The translations under genes and the position numbers were made by a program. DNA of 64,000 nt from the NCBI GenBank assembly GCA_039621445.1, contig CP154954.1:5925693-5989692 (forward strand), written 5' to 3'. How positions within the stretch are numbered: the first letter of the stretch is position 1; each line of letters opens with the position of its first letter. Shown here piece after piece: positions 11,213 to 21,266 of the stretch. A model generated the notes under the pieces. It saw only the letters and a program-made list of their open reading frames with translations, did not search any database and was not told the origin of the DNA. The stretch comes from Euglena gracilis. Its lineage: Eukaryota; Euglenida; Euglenophyceae; Euglenales.

Positions 11213-11923
11213 TTACCCCTCGTCAATTTCCGACACTTTTGTGGGTCTTTTTCCAAGTATTCTCCCCAAGCTTTCCGAAACCATTTCTGAATTCCTATTC
11301 CCTGGCTCCTTTAGGCATAAAGTTGGCTGATTATTCAGCCTCCTTTCCTCCTCATCTGAAACCCATTTTAGGATGAATGAGGGAAGTTTTTGCAACAAAA
11401 GCCGTTTTGCTTCCCCCTCCCCGGCATCCTTAACCTTGCACTTGGCCATCTTGAAATTTGCCTGAAACTCAAGCCAATGCTCAAGGGTAAATTTGCCTTC
11501 GTTAAAAAGATTCACCTGTTGCCAATTTTTCCTTGCCCCAGATTCCGGAACTGCCATTTCCCTACGAAATTCCCTTCCTTCCAGTTGAATTGTTGCTTCT
11601 GATTTTCCCAGCATTTCAACCACCTTATCCCAAGGCACCTCCTGGCTTCCCATAAATTTCTCAACTGCTGCGACCCTGCCCCCCAGAGCTTTGCTCTCGT
11701 TTCTAGTTGCTTCCAATCGCTGCTGAATTTCCTGGGCTAAGGTCCCAAAACCTGACTTTGATTCCTCCCCCACCATTTTCAGCCCAGCAGCGATTTCAGC
11801 AAATTTTTTGTCCACCCCAGAGCATAGCTCACGATTTGCCTGTCGAATTGCCAAGATTTCCTTCTGAAAATCTGACTTAATTTGCTCAACAGAATGCAAA
11901 CAAATTCTAACTTGCTCGACCAA
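11213..11923 (-). CDS. retrotransposon Gag-like protein with coiled coil
   Basis: A 236-codon frame. Residues 1-90 are a heptad-rich helix (QIKSDFQKEILAIRQANREL) and residues 125-200 are Trp/Leu-rich and highly charged (FTLEHWLEFQANFKMAKCKV, LLLQKLPSFILKWVSDEEER), as in capsid regions of LTR-retrotransposon Gag proteins. No zinc knuckle or protease follows. The two frames immediately upstream on the same strand (12898-12329 and 13924-13103) probably come from the same polyprotein, split by frame changes. The ATG at 11923 may be internal. Confidence 0.4.
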   Translation of the reverse strand: MVEQVRICLHSVEQIKSDFQKEILAIRQANRELCSGVDKKFAEIAAGLKMVGEESKSGFGTLAQEIQQRLEATRNESKALGGRVAAVEKFMGSQEVPWDKVVEMLGKSEATIQLEGREFRREMAVPESGARKNWQQVNLFNEGKFTLEHWLEFQANFKMAKCKVKDAGEGEAKRLLLQKLPSFILKWVSDEEERRLNNQPTLCLKEPGNRNSEMVSESLGRILGKRPTKVSEIDEG

Positions 11924-12328
11924 CCCACCTGGTGCATACAGTTTGTTTTGGACATCGTTTCCACGGCTCTAAAGTTGTGCCAGTTCACTGCCCAGAAAAT
12001 CTCGTAACTTTTTCTCAAAATTATGAAATTTTCCTTCGATCTGCCTTTGAACTTCGATCCCCAAAAGTTGTTTGTGGCAGTTTGCAATGTTTTAAACTGC
12101 ACTCCCACCCTCTTGGCACCATAAAATAAATTGGCTGACTGATTGCTGAATTTGCCCCTGACTTTTTTGCTTTTCGTGCTCAAACTGGCTGCACATTTGA
12201 GCCGTTCGTTTCTCCAAATTTTCATGGATGAAGTTCAAAAGTTATGTCTGTGCTCGAGCATTTTTTTCCGCCAAATTCTTCTCAAAACTTTCTAGCCTAT
12301 TTTTAACTACGACCTGGGGGATGCTTTC

Positions 12329-12898
12329 CTAATTTGTTATACTTCGGCTCAATTCCTGCAAATAACAATCCACCCCATATGCCCATTGGTCACATGAGTC
12401 AAAATCGTCACCCCCCGTCATTTGGCAATCAGAATCGGGGGGCTGTGGTCCAAAAATAGGGGGCTGAAAAACAGGCAATTCTGGTTCCATTTCCTCATCC
12501 CCCCTGATTTCCATGTTAGACCCTGCTTGATTTAACAGCCCGGCTGGCCCCCCTATGCCCAGTTTGGAAGATTCAGCTGTTAAAATTGTCGATGTTAAAT
12601 TTTCAGGGTCTGGCTCTGCCACAATTACCATCCACTTGTTGGCTGTTAATCTACGGTCCACTGAAAATCTGTCCTCCAACAAAAGCACAGGTTCACCCCC
12701 TTCAATTCGTGGGAGATATGTCCCAAATTCTGGGCACTTATTTCCAAACTGGCTGTCTAGCTGGGGGGTTTGCATCAGAAAACTGTAATTCGCAGAAAAA
12801 TCTGGCGGATTTTGCTCCAAACCCTGATTTCTGGGTGGTACCCAGCCTGCAGCAATCAAAAAATCCTCCATTTCTCTCAACAGATCTGGGTTTTGCAC
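12329..12898 (-). CDS. hypothetical protein, probable Gag-polyprotein segment
   Basis: A 189-codon acidic frame (DSDCQMTGGDDFDSCDQWAY) with an apparently folded stretch (GGEPVLLLEDRFSVDRRLTA, NKWMVIVAEPDPENL). It ends with a stop at 12329. It lies between two other minus-strand frames of similar style and is likely part of the same decayed Gag region. No recognised domain. C-runs in this interval are frequent, so some frame breaks could be sequencing errors. Confidence 0.35.
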   Translation of the reverse strand: MQNPDLLREMEDFLIAAGWVPPRNQGLEQNPPDFSANYSFLMQTPQLDSQFGNKCPEFGTYLPRIEGGEPVLLLEDRFSVDRRLTANKWMVIVAEPDPENLTSTILTAESSKLGIGGPAGLLNQAGSNMEIRGDEEMEPELPVFQPPIFGPQPPDSDCQMTGGDDFDSCDQWAYGVDCYLQELSRSITN

Positions 12899-13102
12899 AC
12901 CCTCCCCCTCCGTTTCACAGTCACTTTGATACGACGGGGGGGATTCTGCCCACTGAACCAGCTGATTTTCCTCTTCTGGCTGTGAATTTCCCCCCTGTGC
13001 AGTTATCGTCCTTATGGGGACTGAGTTTACAGGGCTAAACCCTGATTTTTTAGACGAGAAATCTGAAGTATCATCTGAGGCAACCTGTGATTGTGTGTTA
13101 AA

Positions 13103-13924
13103 TCACTGGGAGCTGGGATTTGAATTGAATTGAGATTGCTTTGAGATTGAAGATTGGCTGAGAGACACTGCAGAAAAACCTGAATGATTCCAATGAGCCA
13201 ACCAGCCAATTGTTTGAAGCAACTCCTCAGATTTTACAGGTTCTGCAGTTCTGACATTTTGATTTCGGGGGCAGCTCTCTGAAAAATCTGGTGGCTGACC
13301 TGAAAAATTCTGTGATTCCACATTCACAGACTCAGCAAACGTTTTGGACTTTGAAAAATCTGTGACCATGTCAAACCTTTCACCAAGATCTCTGCTGGCT
13401 GTGCCAGCAAATTTGTCCGCATTTTCTGGCTGAAAAAAGTTTTGTCGACAGGAAAGTTTTGTCGCAAAAAATTCTCTGCTTGTCATGTTCAGGGAATTCG
13501 AAAACCTTTCACTGACGAAGTCAGTGAATCCACCTCTGCCAACCATGTTCAGGGGTTCTGGTTTGTCATCAACCGAATCCAAAAATTCTTCACTGACAGA
13601 GTCAGTGAAGCAACCTCTGCGTACCATGTTCACACCCGGCGCCCCCCCTGTGAGCGTCGGACTCGCGACCCCAGCCCCCCGGCCGGCTGCCTCGTCCCCG
13701 ACACCCACCCTTGGGGCTGCCGTTCCCTGGCCCGGGGCCAGTGTTTTTCCTGGTGGTGGAGGGCTCAGGCCACCCCCCGTTTCGCCCACTGGTGTACCCC
13801 CCGACCAGAGGGGTGTGCGTAGGATCGAATTTGCTTTTCCCCTGAAAATTTGCACAAAGTCAAAATTCCGTTCCTTTAAAAATGTAGTCCCAAATTTCAG
13901 TCCACACGAAGCCATTTCACCCAC
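13103..13924 (-). CDS. hypothetical Gag-type N-terminal region with internal repeats
   Basis: A 273-codon frame starting MGEMASCGLKFGTTFLKERN. Residues 95-150 repeat the theme NMV-R-G-FTD-VSE-F (MVRRGCFTDSVSEEFLD, then MVGRGGFTDFVSERFSN, then a third decayed unit). The DNA shows the same: two copies of a CACTGAC..GTCAGTGAA..CCATGTTC unit about 105 bp apart. The rest is Ser/Asn/Gln/Phe-rich and without known domains. Transcription direction and style match the frames downstream, suggesting one broken polyprotein. Confidence 0.35.
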   Translation of the reverse strand: MGEMASCGLKFGTTFLKERNFDFVQIFRGKANSILRTPLWSGGTPVGETGGGLSPPPPGKTLAPGQGTAAPRVGVGDEAAGRGAGVASPTLTGGAPGVNMVRRGCFTDSVSEEFLDSVDDKPEPLNMVGRGGFTDFVSERFSNSLNMTSREFFATKLSCRQNFFQPENADKFAGTASRDLGERFDMVTDFSKSKTFAESVNVESQNFSGQPPDFSESCPRNQNVRTAEPVKSEELLQTIGWLAHWNHSGFSAVSLSQSSISKQSQFNSNPSSQ

Positions 13925-14359
13925 CCTTTCTTAAGTATGCAAAAACACTGGAAATGGTCAGGGTGGGTGTGTTGGTACAATGGATGGTGGTAAAAGGCAA
14001 CAGAAACACGCACACACCGTGAAAGTGGGAAGAGGACCTGAAATTGACAATTCTTCCAAAAAATGAACCTTCTCTTGATTTTGATTCTCCAAATCAATTT
14101 TTGATTGATGCCAATCACAAAAAAACCCACAAAGGTCTGTGGAAGCAAATTGTGTTAAATTAGAACCTCAAATTAGGCTTTTCCTATTGAATGCGCGTTC
14201 TGCGCGGAATGAAAATTACGTGTTTTCAAAAGCTTCCGCGTTACCATTTTTGACTGTCGGACGCCCCCGACAGTCGACAGCACCCTCAAACCAGCCAGTG
14301 GCAAAAAAGGCTATGGGGCTGAAAGGCCTCCTCCAACAGTGACCCCCCCAATCACTGCA

Positions 14360-14760
14360 CACTGTGTACCAGGCAGCATGAACTTGTCCCTGTGCATAAA
14401 AGCAGTCTGCAGAATGTACAACCTAATGCTAGATAGTACTATTCCATGTTCTACAACACAAATTTCACAATTAGGAATAGCCTATCCTATCTCATATTTG
14501 TCTCCCTTTTCACGGGTGGTATTATTTTGTTTCACGCTTCATTAGCCCGAAAGGGCAAACCAAGATTTGAAGATTTGAACTCCGATAGGAGAAGACTACT
14601 GGAACTGAAGTTCAAAAATAACACCTGGTTTGCCTTGTGCTCTGCCTAAACCCAAAGGCACTAAAAACTGATAGTTAAGTGAAAGACTTTTACTTTTGTT
14701 ACTCTCCTGTTTCCGTTCCCACGGGAGGGTTTAAGTAGGACGACAGGCAGGGAGGCACAA
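14360..14760 (+). repeat. ~430-bp dispersed repeat, copy 2
   Basis: It starts with the shared string TGTGTACCAGGCAGCATGAAC and keeps the order of the family: AGAATGTACAA, ATAGTACTATTCCATGTTCT, a TTAGGAATAGCCTATCC core, TGGTTTGCCTTGTGCTCTGC, AAAACTGATAGTTAAGTGAA, and the GGGAGGGTTTAAGTAGG..GACAGGCAG end. Somewhat diverged from the 18.3 and 30.9 kb copies. The A-rich TAAAAACT near the right end could include a polyadenylation signal. Confidence 0.75.
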
Positions 14761-14900
14761 ACCCGATTGAGGATAGGCTATTCCCAATTCTGCAATTTGT
14801 GTTGCAGAACATGGAAAAATACTATCTAGCATGACATTGTACATTCTGCAGACTGCTGCTATGCACAGTGCAATGTTCATGCTGCCTGGTACACACCCAC
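14755..14900 (-). repeat. ~430-bp dispersed repeat, copy 3 (inverted, partial)
   Basis: On the minus strand this gives CCAGGCAGCATGAACATTGC, then the AGAATGTACAATGTCATGCT block and the ACACAAATTGCAGAATTGGG block. It is the left half of the family in inverted orientation, meeting copy 2 tail to tail and forming an imperfect inverted pair over 14360-14900. Confidence 0.65.
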
Positions 14901-15404
14901 ACCCACCACTTCTACCATGTCCAACCACTGCAAACCCACCATGCATCCAACCAATCTCTGTCTTTGCAAAGGGTCCTGCATTCTTCTCATACCCACCCTC
15001 ATTACCCACCCTACATCAGTCTTTCCCTTTGCATGCAAAGAGACCTTTTGGTGCTGACATCTTCCACCAACCCCCCAGATTGTTTTCAAAAGGTGTCTTC
15101 CATCTTCACCCCAGTTGTCTCACATCATCTATCAGACATCATTTCCCAGTTCTGTTTCTCTTTTCCAGTTTTTGGGCCACTGGCTGCACGAACATCAGTT
15201 GTCTGTCCCCCTTTGTCACCTGGAACCTATTCACATTCCATTTCTGTGCATTTATTGTCGCTTTGTTTGAAAGTTCCAATGAAAACCTGTGTCCACAAAG
15301 AAAACTCAGTTCACCTGCTGATACCTTGTCGTTCAAAAACATTTTTTCACCCCAACCTCCCTGTGACACCATTTTCCCCTAGTGTCCTGGAAAGACCATG
15401 GGCC

Positions 15405-15795
15405 TGCTAAGGCCCCCCTGGGACACCATTTCGACCCATTACATCATTTTGTCCCAGTGGCATGCAAAGGCCCTGGGCCCGAGAGTCAGAGTAAATCTTT
15501 CTTGCTGGAACCGAGCATTGAAAAATTCCGTTTCCCAAGACTTTAGAAGAGTGCCTAACTCCAGCACTTGATTTTTTAAACCTCTTGGCACAGGATGTAC
15601 TTGATCCAAACGTAGATGTCGATGCTTTTCTGAAAATTTTATTAGTAGGTCGGTGAATTCCCTGAGGCATGGCAGTGCTGTAAGAAAGCTTCTGAGGAGG
15701 CCAAGCAGCCTGACTGCCAATGGAGGCCAAATGGAAGTTCTTTGAAGATCTTCTTGGCAATCTGATTTTCTTTGAGATTCGTCATCATTATTCAT
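15405..15795 (-). pseudogene. DIRS-like retrotransposon fragment (Gag start fused to RNase H region)
   Basis: A 118-codon frame on the minus strand begins MNNDDESQRKSDCQEDLQRT and continues with LLGLLRSFLTALPCLREFTD and FSEKHRHLRLDQVHPVPRGL, the linker and RNase H start that follow the reverse transcriptase in DIRS-type elements. The first part matches the start of the Gag-like frame near 33080 (KKQTAKKSFKELPRR), which lies next to the same 334-bp repeat. The copy therefore seems to have lost everything between the N terminus and RNase H. A stop occurs near 15439, and the frames beyond it on the minus strand (to about 15139) are weak. Confidence 0.45.
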
Positions 15796-15798
15796 GGA

Positions 15799-16132
15799 AG
15801 TCCAGTTATTGATCTTTTTTTAGTAATTGCAATGCGTCTGGGAATAATTCCAGTTGAACTCGAAGAGTTGAATTCGTCCTCAAGGAAGTTGAAGGTCTGA
15901 AAAAGTCCGGTCCACCAGTTGATAAAGTAATGGTCTTCGTGAATGTAGTACTCCTCGTAAAGTAATCCCACTTGAACTCGTAGAAGTTAAATTCTTTCTC
16001 CTTGAGGTCGAAGTGCAGAATTAGGAATCAGCCAACTCCGGAAACAAACAAAGCAGTAAGAGGCACCCCCCGGGCACGCACAAACACACCAGGACAGAAC
16101 AGCCGGCAAAGAAAGCAGGACCTCACTCACCA
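15799..16132. repeat. 334-bp dispersed repeat, copy A (DIRS-like terminal region)
   Basis: Colinear with 33797-34130, with only scattered substitutions over the whole length and an equal length of 334 bp. Both begin AGTCCAGTT and end TCACTCACCA. Both lie directly upstream (in minus orientation) of the same short coding start, so it is probably a terminal repeat or 5' leader of the DIRS-like element. Confidence 0.8.
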
Positions 16133-16149
16133 ACTCGCAGTGCGGAGCC

Positions 16150-16460
16150 CGAATGGTCAACCTGCTTTTGAGCCAAAAAAGAGCGTTTGTCGGCCGCGCG
16201 ACGTATGAAACTGTTCAAGTGTCTGGCCGGGGGGGGGGGGGTCCCGCCACACCGGAACCCCCCGCCCGGAAAGAAAAAAAACCTCATCTTTGTCTACCGA
16301 CCTTTTTGGGGGCCAAATCGCGGGAGAAATCCCCCCCGGACCCGGAAAGATAAATAAACCTCATCTTTGTCCACCGACCTTTTTTGTTGCCAAATCGCGC
16401 GACGTATGTTCGAGTGTTCAACTGTTCGAGTGCCCGGGGGCTATAAGCCTCACCAACAAC
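16150..16460. repeat. short tandem/duplicated segments around G-runs
   Basis: A unit containing CCTCATCTTTGTC-ACCGACC and GCCAAATCGCG is present twice (16270-16330 and 16350-16400), each beside a CGACGTATG and a TTCAAGTG/TTCGAGTG string. It lies next to a 13-base G run. Noncoding. Confidence 0.5.
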
Positions 16461-17100
16461 ATCCCAATACCCCCCATACCCCAGGTATGGGCACCACTTT
16501 GTTCCATATGTATTTTATATTTTATAATCATATGTAACATTTTGAGCACTCTGAGCTTTCCACCAGGGAGGGGAAAGCTAAAAAACGTTTTGGGTTCCGC
16601 GTCTCCGTAAATTTTTTCTTTCCCGAAATCGTCGTTTTGGACAAAAAATGACACATGTTTGGTGGATGGGAGGTTCAAAAACGAGGTGTAAAACTCTATT
16701 TGACCGCATATTGAGATAATTGTTTTCCGTTTTCCACAACGAAAAAAAAAACTTGAGACACCAAAGAATAGTTTCCCTCTATGATCCGCCTGGGACCTGA
16801 CACCCGACAAACTTTACCAACCCGGTAGGGGAAGCATTGGAAGGGGGGGGGTCACTTACACTCTCACAAAACAGTCCCTCACAGCTCCCGAAATACAAGT
16901 GAGTCACGACAACTGGGGACTCTGGCCACGCTTCCGAACATACCATTACTTACCGACCCCCCGAGGAGGACCCCCTTTCTCAGCACTTCTAAAAGATGGG
17001 ACCTGTCTTTCTCGCACCGGCTATTGTTTCTTGGTTTTTCGTGCCTCGGGTGTTTCCTTACTGCTTTTCGCTTTTGGCGGTTATAGCCTTGAAGGTTTCG
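16461..17100. other. unassigned region
   Basis: Short frames only; it contains several poly-A/poly-G runs. Nothing recognised. Confidence 0.35.
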
Positions 17101-17174
17101 AAGAAGATTTCTGGGAGAAGCAATGACGGAGTTGTTGCAAAAGTATTGGCAGAAGGAGCGAAATTGGAGGAGCA

Positions 17175-17753
17175 TTGGTCATCCTTCATGTTCAACGTGG
17201 AAAAAGCTCTTCTACTCCGATCCTTGAGCAAGGGGAACTTCGTGGCTGTTCTGATGGCAGGGCAACGGTTTCAGGGAACGAATTGGAGCACTGGGAAGGC
17301 AAGCCGTGTGTTGTATCAGCTGTCCGGAGCCGCCCTTGTCAAGCCCACCTTCGACCCGTACAGGGATATTTGGCTCTTCAGTCTCGCCTTGATCTTCAAA
17401 GTGGACCATCGCCCATGGAGGTGCCCCAGGACCTGGCACACGCGGCGTTTGCCATAGCTGGTGCAGTGGAGGCGGTCCCACCAGCGGAACCAAGATCACC
17501 AGTCATGGAGGTGGACTCGGATGTCGAAGAGCTGAAGTTCGACTGGGACGAGGCTGAGGTGGAGCTTCCCCGTGAGCTGGCGGAGCTGTGGAACAGGGCC
17601 AGGAAAGGAGAACACAAGATAGAAGTCCGACGCCTCCTTGAGCAACACGCGAAGTTGTCGCTGATTTCCGCGCGAGCCCCAGAGAACAACCCCCTGTGGC
17701 AGCAGGGAAGGTTCAAGAATAAGAACGACGCCTTCCTCCGTGCTATCTCGTAG
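17175..17753 (+). pseudogene. Gag-like region of a DIRS-like element (fragment 1)
   Basis: The open frame gains a protein-like character from about 17415 on: an acidic stretch (PVMEVDSDVEELKFDWDEAE), a charged helix (RELAELWNRARKGEHKIEVR) and NNPLWQQGRFKNKNDAFLRA before the stop at 17753. Its continuation is in another frame at 17828. Assignment to a DIRS-like Gag is by position and style only: the following frame ends in a basic, Gly-rich tail and the terminal repeat family follows. No RT is attached. Confidence 0.35.
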
Positions 17754-17827
17754 GCGCTGCTGAATGTCTTGCAAGTTTGGGGACACGCATGGGTTGAGAC
17801 CCCCCGGACCCCAGGACAAGTCTGCAA

Positions 17828-18290
17828 GTGTTGCAGTATCTGGCGGAGACATACAACAGGAGGCAGAACGAGGGGAAGGAGAACACAGTACCTGGTATCA
17901 GCAAGATGGCTGTAAGCAACCAGGAGGAGGTGTTGTTTACTGAAGATGATATTAAGACACAGTGGATGGAAGGAAATATTCAACGTCTACCTATGATGGG
18001 AGGAAAATTCTCTGCCCCTAGTGGGCAGTCCTTTCTTTCCTTCACAGGTCCTCACTTCTTTGGATATCGCCCATGGAGGGGCAAAGGCACCACCTGTGGT
18101 GCAGCAAGCTCGAGTTTACAAGTGTTTGGAAAGGGTCGATTTGACTCATTCAAGGGAGGAGCCAAGGGCGTGGTGCCCAGATGGGGATTTAAAGGTGAAG
18201 GTAGAAGAAAAGGTGTCCCCCTTCCCCTGTCCTCCCAAACACCAAAGACGGGCAGGCCACGACGGCATTTCTGTGTACCAGGCAGGATGA
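17828..18290 (+). pseudogene. Gag-like region of a DIRS-like element (fragment 2)
   Basis: The frame contains LAETYNRRQNEGKENTVPGI, a helical segment (EEVLFTEDDIKTQWMEGNIQ), then an aromatic, Gly/Lys-rich tail (FTGPHFFGYRPWRGKG, FKGEGRRKG), as in nucleic-acid-binding tails of Gag. It runs without a stop into the dispersed repeat at 18272, where the meaningful homology ends. Broken and incomplete. Confidence 0.4.
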
Positions 18291-18695
18291 CCATGGCACT
18301 GTGCATAGCAGCGGCCTGCAGAATGTACAATGTCATGTTAGATAGTACTATCCCGTGTTCTGCAACACAAATTGCAGAATTAGGAATGGCCTATCCTATC
18401 TCGGATCTGCCTTTCCCTTCACAGGTGGTATTATTTCATTCATGATTTCATTTGCCTGATCAAAGGCAACTTCGATTTGGACACTCCGATTGGAGAACAA
18501 TTGTGGAACCCAAGTTCCAAAATCACACCTGGTTTGCCTTGTGCTCTGCATAAGCCCAAAGACAATAAAAACTAATAGTTAAGTGAAAGACTTTCTTTTT
18601 TTGTTACTCTCCTGGTTCTGTTCCAACGGGAGGGTGTAAGCAGGCCGACAGGCAGTGGGAATAGAGTCAGGGGACGTACACGTGGTAGCAGAATA
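18272..18695 (+). repeat. ~430-bp dispersed repeat, copy 4
   Basis: Nearly identical to 30862-31280 over its length, with the same landmarks: GTGTACCAGGCAG, ATAGTACTATCCC, GCAGAATTAGGAATGGCC, TTCACAGGTGGTATTATTTC, AATAAAAACTAATAGTTAAG and GGGAGGGTGTAAG..GACAGGCAGTGGG, and both end in GGGGACGTACAC. AATAAA precedes the right end by about 120 bp. Confidence 0.8.
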
Positions 18696-18815
18696 GGTTA
18701 CGAACCTACACATACTTCACAAGCAGAAAGACTACCAAGGCGTACACTTGGTAGCATATTCGGTTTCTTTCCTACGCCCCTTCTCCCCCCCCTTCTTACC
18801 AGGTGACTTCAAACA

Positions 18816-21137
18816 GTGAGTGGTGCTGAGCCTACTGGCTACAAAAAATCCACGAGCTGTTTGGAGCCAACTTGTAAGCACGGGTACAAGCTTCAGGAGG
18901 TTCTGGGCAGTATACGCTGCCACATCCTTCTAAGTTTGTTCCCTTGCTTACTTTTTGGGGTTTCTTGTGCTTGTTTCTGCAAAAAAAAAAATATGCACAG
19001 CTCAAGCACCAACACATCAAAAGCTTTGATTAGTTCTTTGAGAAAGTTCGATGAAGATTTGTCGCAGGAGTATATTCTCCAACCCAGGTGTGTGGCCCTA
19101 TATGGGGCAACTCCCAGCTCTATTGATCATTCCCCAACCCCAGTGGTTTCCAGCTCTATTGAGCATCACCCCACCCCAGTGGTTTCCAGCTCTATTGAGC
19201 ATCCCCCCACCCCAGTGGTTTCCAGCTCTATTGAGCACCCCCCCACCCCAGTTTTCAGCTCTATTGAGCATCCACTTACTGTAATTTTCAGCTCTACCGA
19301 GCATTCCCCCACCCTGCTTTCCAGATCTATCGAGCATTCCCCCCACGGCTCTATCGAGCAAACCCCCACCCAATGGGTGCCACACCTAACGGTGCCAAGC
19401 TCTATCGAGCAACCCTCCACAGTGGCCATCTCTATCGAGCAATTACCTCCAACCCCCAGCGCTATAGAGCATTCCCCCACCGTTCCCAGCTCTATCGAGC
19501 ATTCCAACACCCAATGGGTGCAACACCTAACGGTATCAAGCTCCATCGAGCATTTCCTCATCCAGGAGTTTCCACACCTAACGGTGTTTGATTTAGGCGA
19601 AAACCCCGCTGCGCAATGGGTGCAACGCCTATCGGCGTGTGGCTCTATCGAGCAACCCATCGCCCAGTGTGGTTATCAGCCTTTGCTGCAAAGTCAGGCA
19701 TCTTGTTGTACTTCTCCGCATCAGGATGTCGCAACGGTGCCTACAGGCACAATTAACAAACAACCCACTGATGTGGTTCACTGCATGCTGGCATGTCCTC
19801 CAACGGAGGACACACCCGCACAAAACTCTCAGAGACTGAGCGAAACTTTGTGTTGGATGCAATCCAGCAATGATGCGGCATTTTTGCACATGCAACATAG
19901 TTTGCAAAATTTGTTTGCAAAAGTGGAGCCAATAACGGCACTTTTTGAGCACAAAAATCCTGATATTGGAGCTTTTGTTACCCTGGAGCGGTTCGATACC
20001 TTAGCTGCTGCATTCCAGGAAGCGCAACAGCACATTATGCAACTGAGCCGTGCATCGGCAAATTTTCGCCATATGCTCACCGGACCTGGTGAAGGTTTCG
20101 CTTCCAGCACTTATGTGCAGCAATTGGAGGAAAGACTGTCCCGGTTGGAGCGAAAGTCATGTAGGTGTGGTGAAAATTCTGCTGATATAACAAGTTTTTA
20201 CGCCCATATCGCGAATATCGCAAGCAGGCAGGATGCTTACCACCAACGGTGGCAGAACAATATTGTTGACATCCAAACCGCAATTGCGGAGTTGCAGAAC
20301 TGCAGTGCGGTACCATGTTCACATAATTTAGAATTTCAGCGAATTTCTGCAGATGTGCGTGATGAAAATCACCAAGTCAGGAAAAAATTTTGTGACGGTC
20401 CGATACGGACCGAGGAAACAGTGAATCAGCAAGTCAAAAACTTGCAAAAAGATTTCTCAGCGCTATCCGCGCAAATTTTGGTGTTTTTGGAACAACCAAA
20501 GGCTGAAAACGTGCGGAATTCGCAAAATACCCCTCCTTGCAAACCATCTCCACAACTGCAGTCTATATCCGAAGCGGTGCACACTCTAGCTGTGCGACTA
20601 CGGGAATTGGAAAGTGGTTTTGGAAAAATTTCGCAAGATTTCCGGCCTTTTTCTGACAAAATTACTCTTCTGGACGATATGTCCAAACACCGCTGGCGTA
20701 TTAAGCGTTTGCAGGAAGATATTGGTGCAATAACCGATCATCTGAAAATTCTCGATGATTTGGAGAAAAATTTTCGTGACTTTACAGAAAATTTGGATCA
20801 AGTACACGCACAATTGCGGTTTTTACAACAAAAACCTGATATGGGTTTTGTAGGCACACTTGCCGCAGATTCCAGCTCCAAAAGCGCTAATAGCGCACCT
20901 GTGGCAGAGCCCATTGGCACAATGCCACAAAATTACGATTCTGCTCATGCAGTAGTCCCTCCCCCAACGGTACCAATCCCAATGGACCATTTTTTGGATG
21001 ATGCGGTTGGTTTTCAGGAGAAAGCCAAGCGAAACCCTCAAAGGAATCGAAAAATTTGGGAATATAAACTTTGTCGCGGTATGAGCTGCACTCCCGCACA
21101 TGGTATTGATCCTGAGATGCATCAGCATCACCATTAG
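18816..21137 (+). CDS. large retrotransposon Gag-like protein with SIEH-PTP repeats and long coiled coils
   Basis: An uninterrupted 773-codon frame, the longest in the window. Residues 95-260 consist of about a dozen degenerate copies of S-[ST]-[IT]-E-H-x-P-T-P-V. Residues 330-720 are rich in predicted helix with heptad patterning (RLERKSCRCGENSAD, LEFQRISADVRDENHQVRKK, LRELESGFGKISQDFRPFSD, DMSKHRWRIKRLQEDIGAIT). There is no enzyme motif. The next frame on the same strand (21267-22406) has a capsid-like domain and zinc knuckles, so the pair looks like the Gag part of one LTR-type element; no protease, RT or integrase follows. The ATG at 18816 is upstream of a short hydrophobic stretch (ILLSLFPCLLFGVSCACF, residues 35-52), perhaps 5' leader read through. 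Long intact frames suggest a younger insertion than its neighbours. Confidence 0.55.
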   Translation: MSGAEPTGYKKSTSCLEPTCKHGYKLQEVLGSIRCHILLSLFPCLLFGVSCACFCKKKNMHSSSTNTSKALISSLRKFDEDLSQEYILQPRCVALYGATPSSIDHSPTPVVSSSIEHHPTPVVSSSIEHPPTPVVSSSIEHPPTPVFSSIEHPLTVIFSSTEHSPTLLSRSIEHSPHGSIEQTPTQWVPHLTVPSSIEQPSTVAISIEQLPPTPSAIEHSPTVPSSIEHSNTQWVQHLTVSSSIEHFLIQEFPHLTVFDLGENPAAQWVQRLSACGSIEQPIAQCGYQPLLQSQASCCTSPHQDVATVPTGTINKQPTDVVHCMLACPPTEDTPAQNSQRLSETLCWMQSSNDAAFLHMQHSLQNLFAKVEPITALFEHKNPDIGAFVTLERFDTLAAAFQEAQQHIMQLSRASANFRHMLTGPGEGFASSTYVQQLEERLSRLERKSCRCGENSADITSFYAHIANIASRQDAYHQRWQNNIVDIQTAIAELQNCSAVPCSHNLEFQRISADVRDENHQVRKKFCDGPIRTEETVNQQVKNLQKDFSALSAQILVFLEQPKAENVRNSQNTPPCKPSPQLQSISEAVHTLAVRLRELESGFGKISQDFRPFSDKITLLDDMSKHRWRIKRLQEDIGAITDHLKILDDLEKNFRDFTENLDQVHAQLRFLQQKPDMGFVGTLAADSSSKSANSAPVAEPIGTMPQNYDSAHAVVPPPTVPIPMDHFLDDAVGFQEKAKRNPQRNRKIWEYKLCRGMSCTPAHGIDPEMHQHHH
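19116..19520 (+). repeat. degenerate 30-39-bp coding tandem repeat (SIEH repeat)
   Basis: Units centred on AGCTCTATTGAGCAT-CCCCCACCCCAG are repeated about 12 times, the first four almost identical and the rest diverging. The repeat lies in frame in the 773-codon CDS. Confidence 0.85.
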
Positions 21138-21266
21138 CGAATTCGCGATTCACCAAGTTTGCAAGGTACCTATGGTACACCAAGTGGAATATTGAATGAG
21201 CATTCGCAAAATACAGCCTAAAGTACACTTGGTGCAACCACCGAGGTACCCTCGCATGGTGCGGTT

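Noticed and set aside
14831-15410. Two 180-codon plus-strand frames
   Set aside because: Composition is His/Ser/Pro-rich without pattern, and the minus strand carries the DIRS-like remnant next to it.
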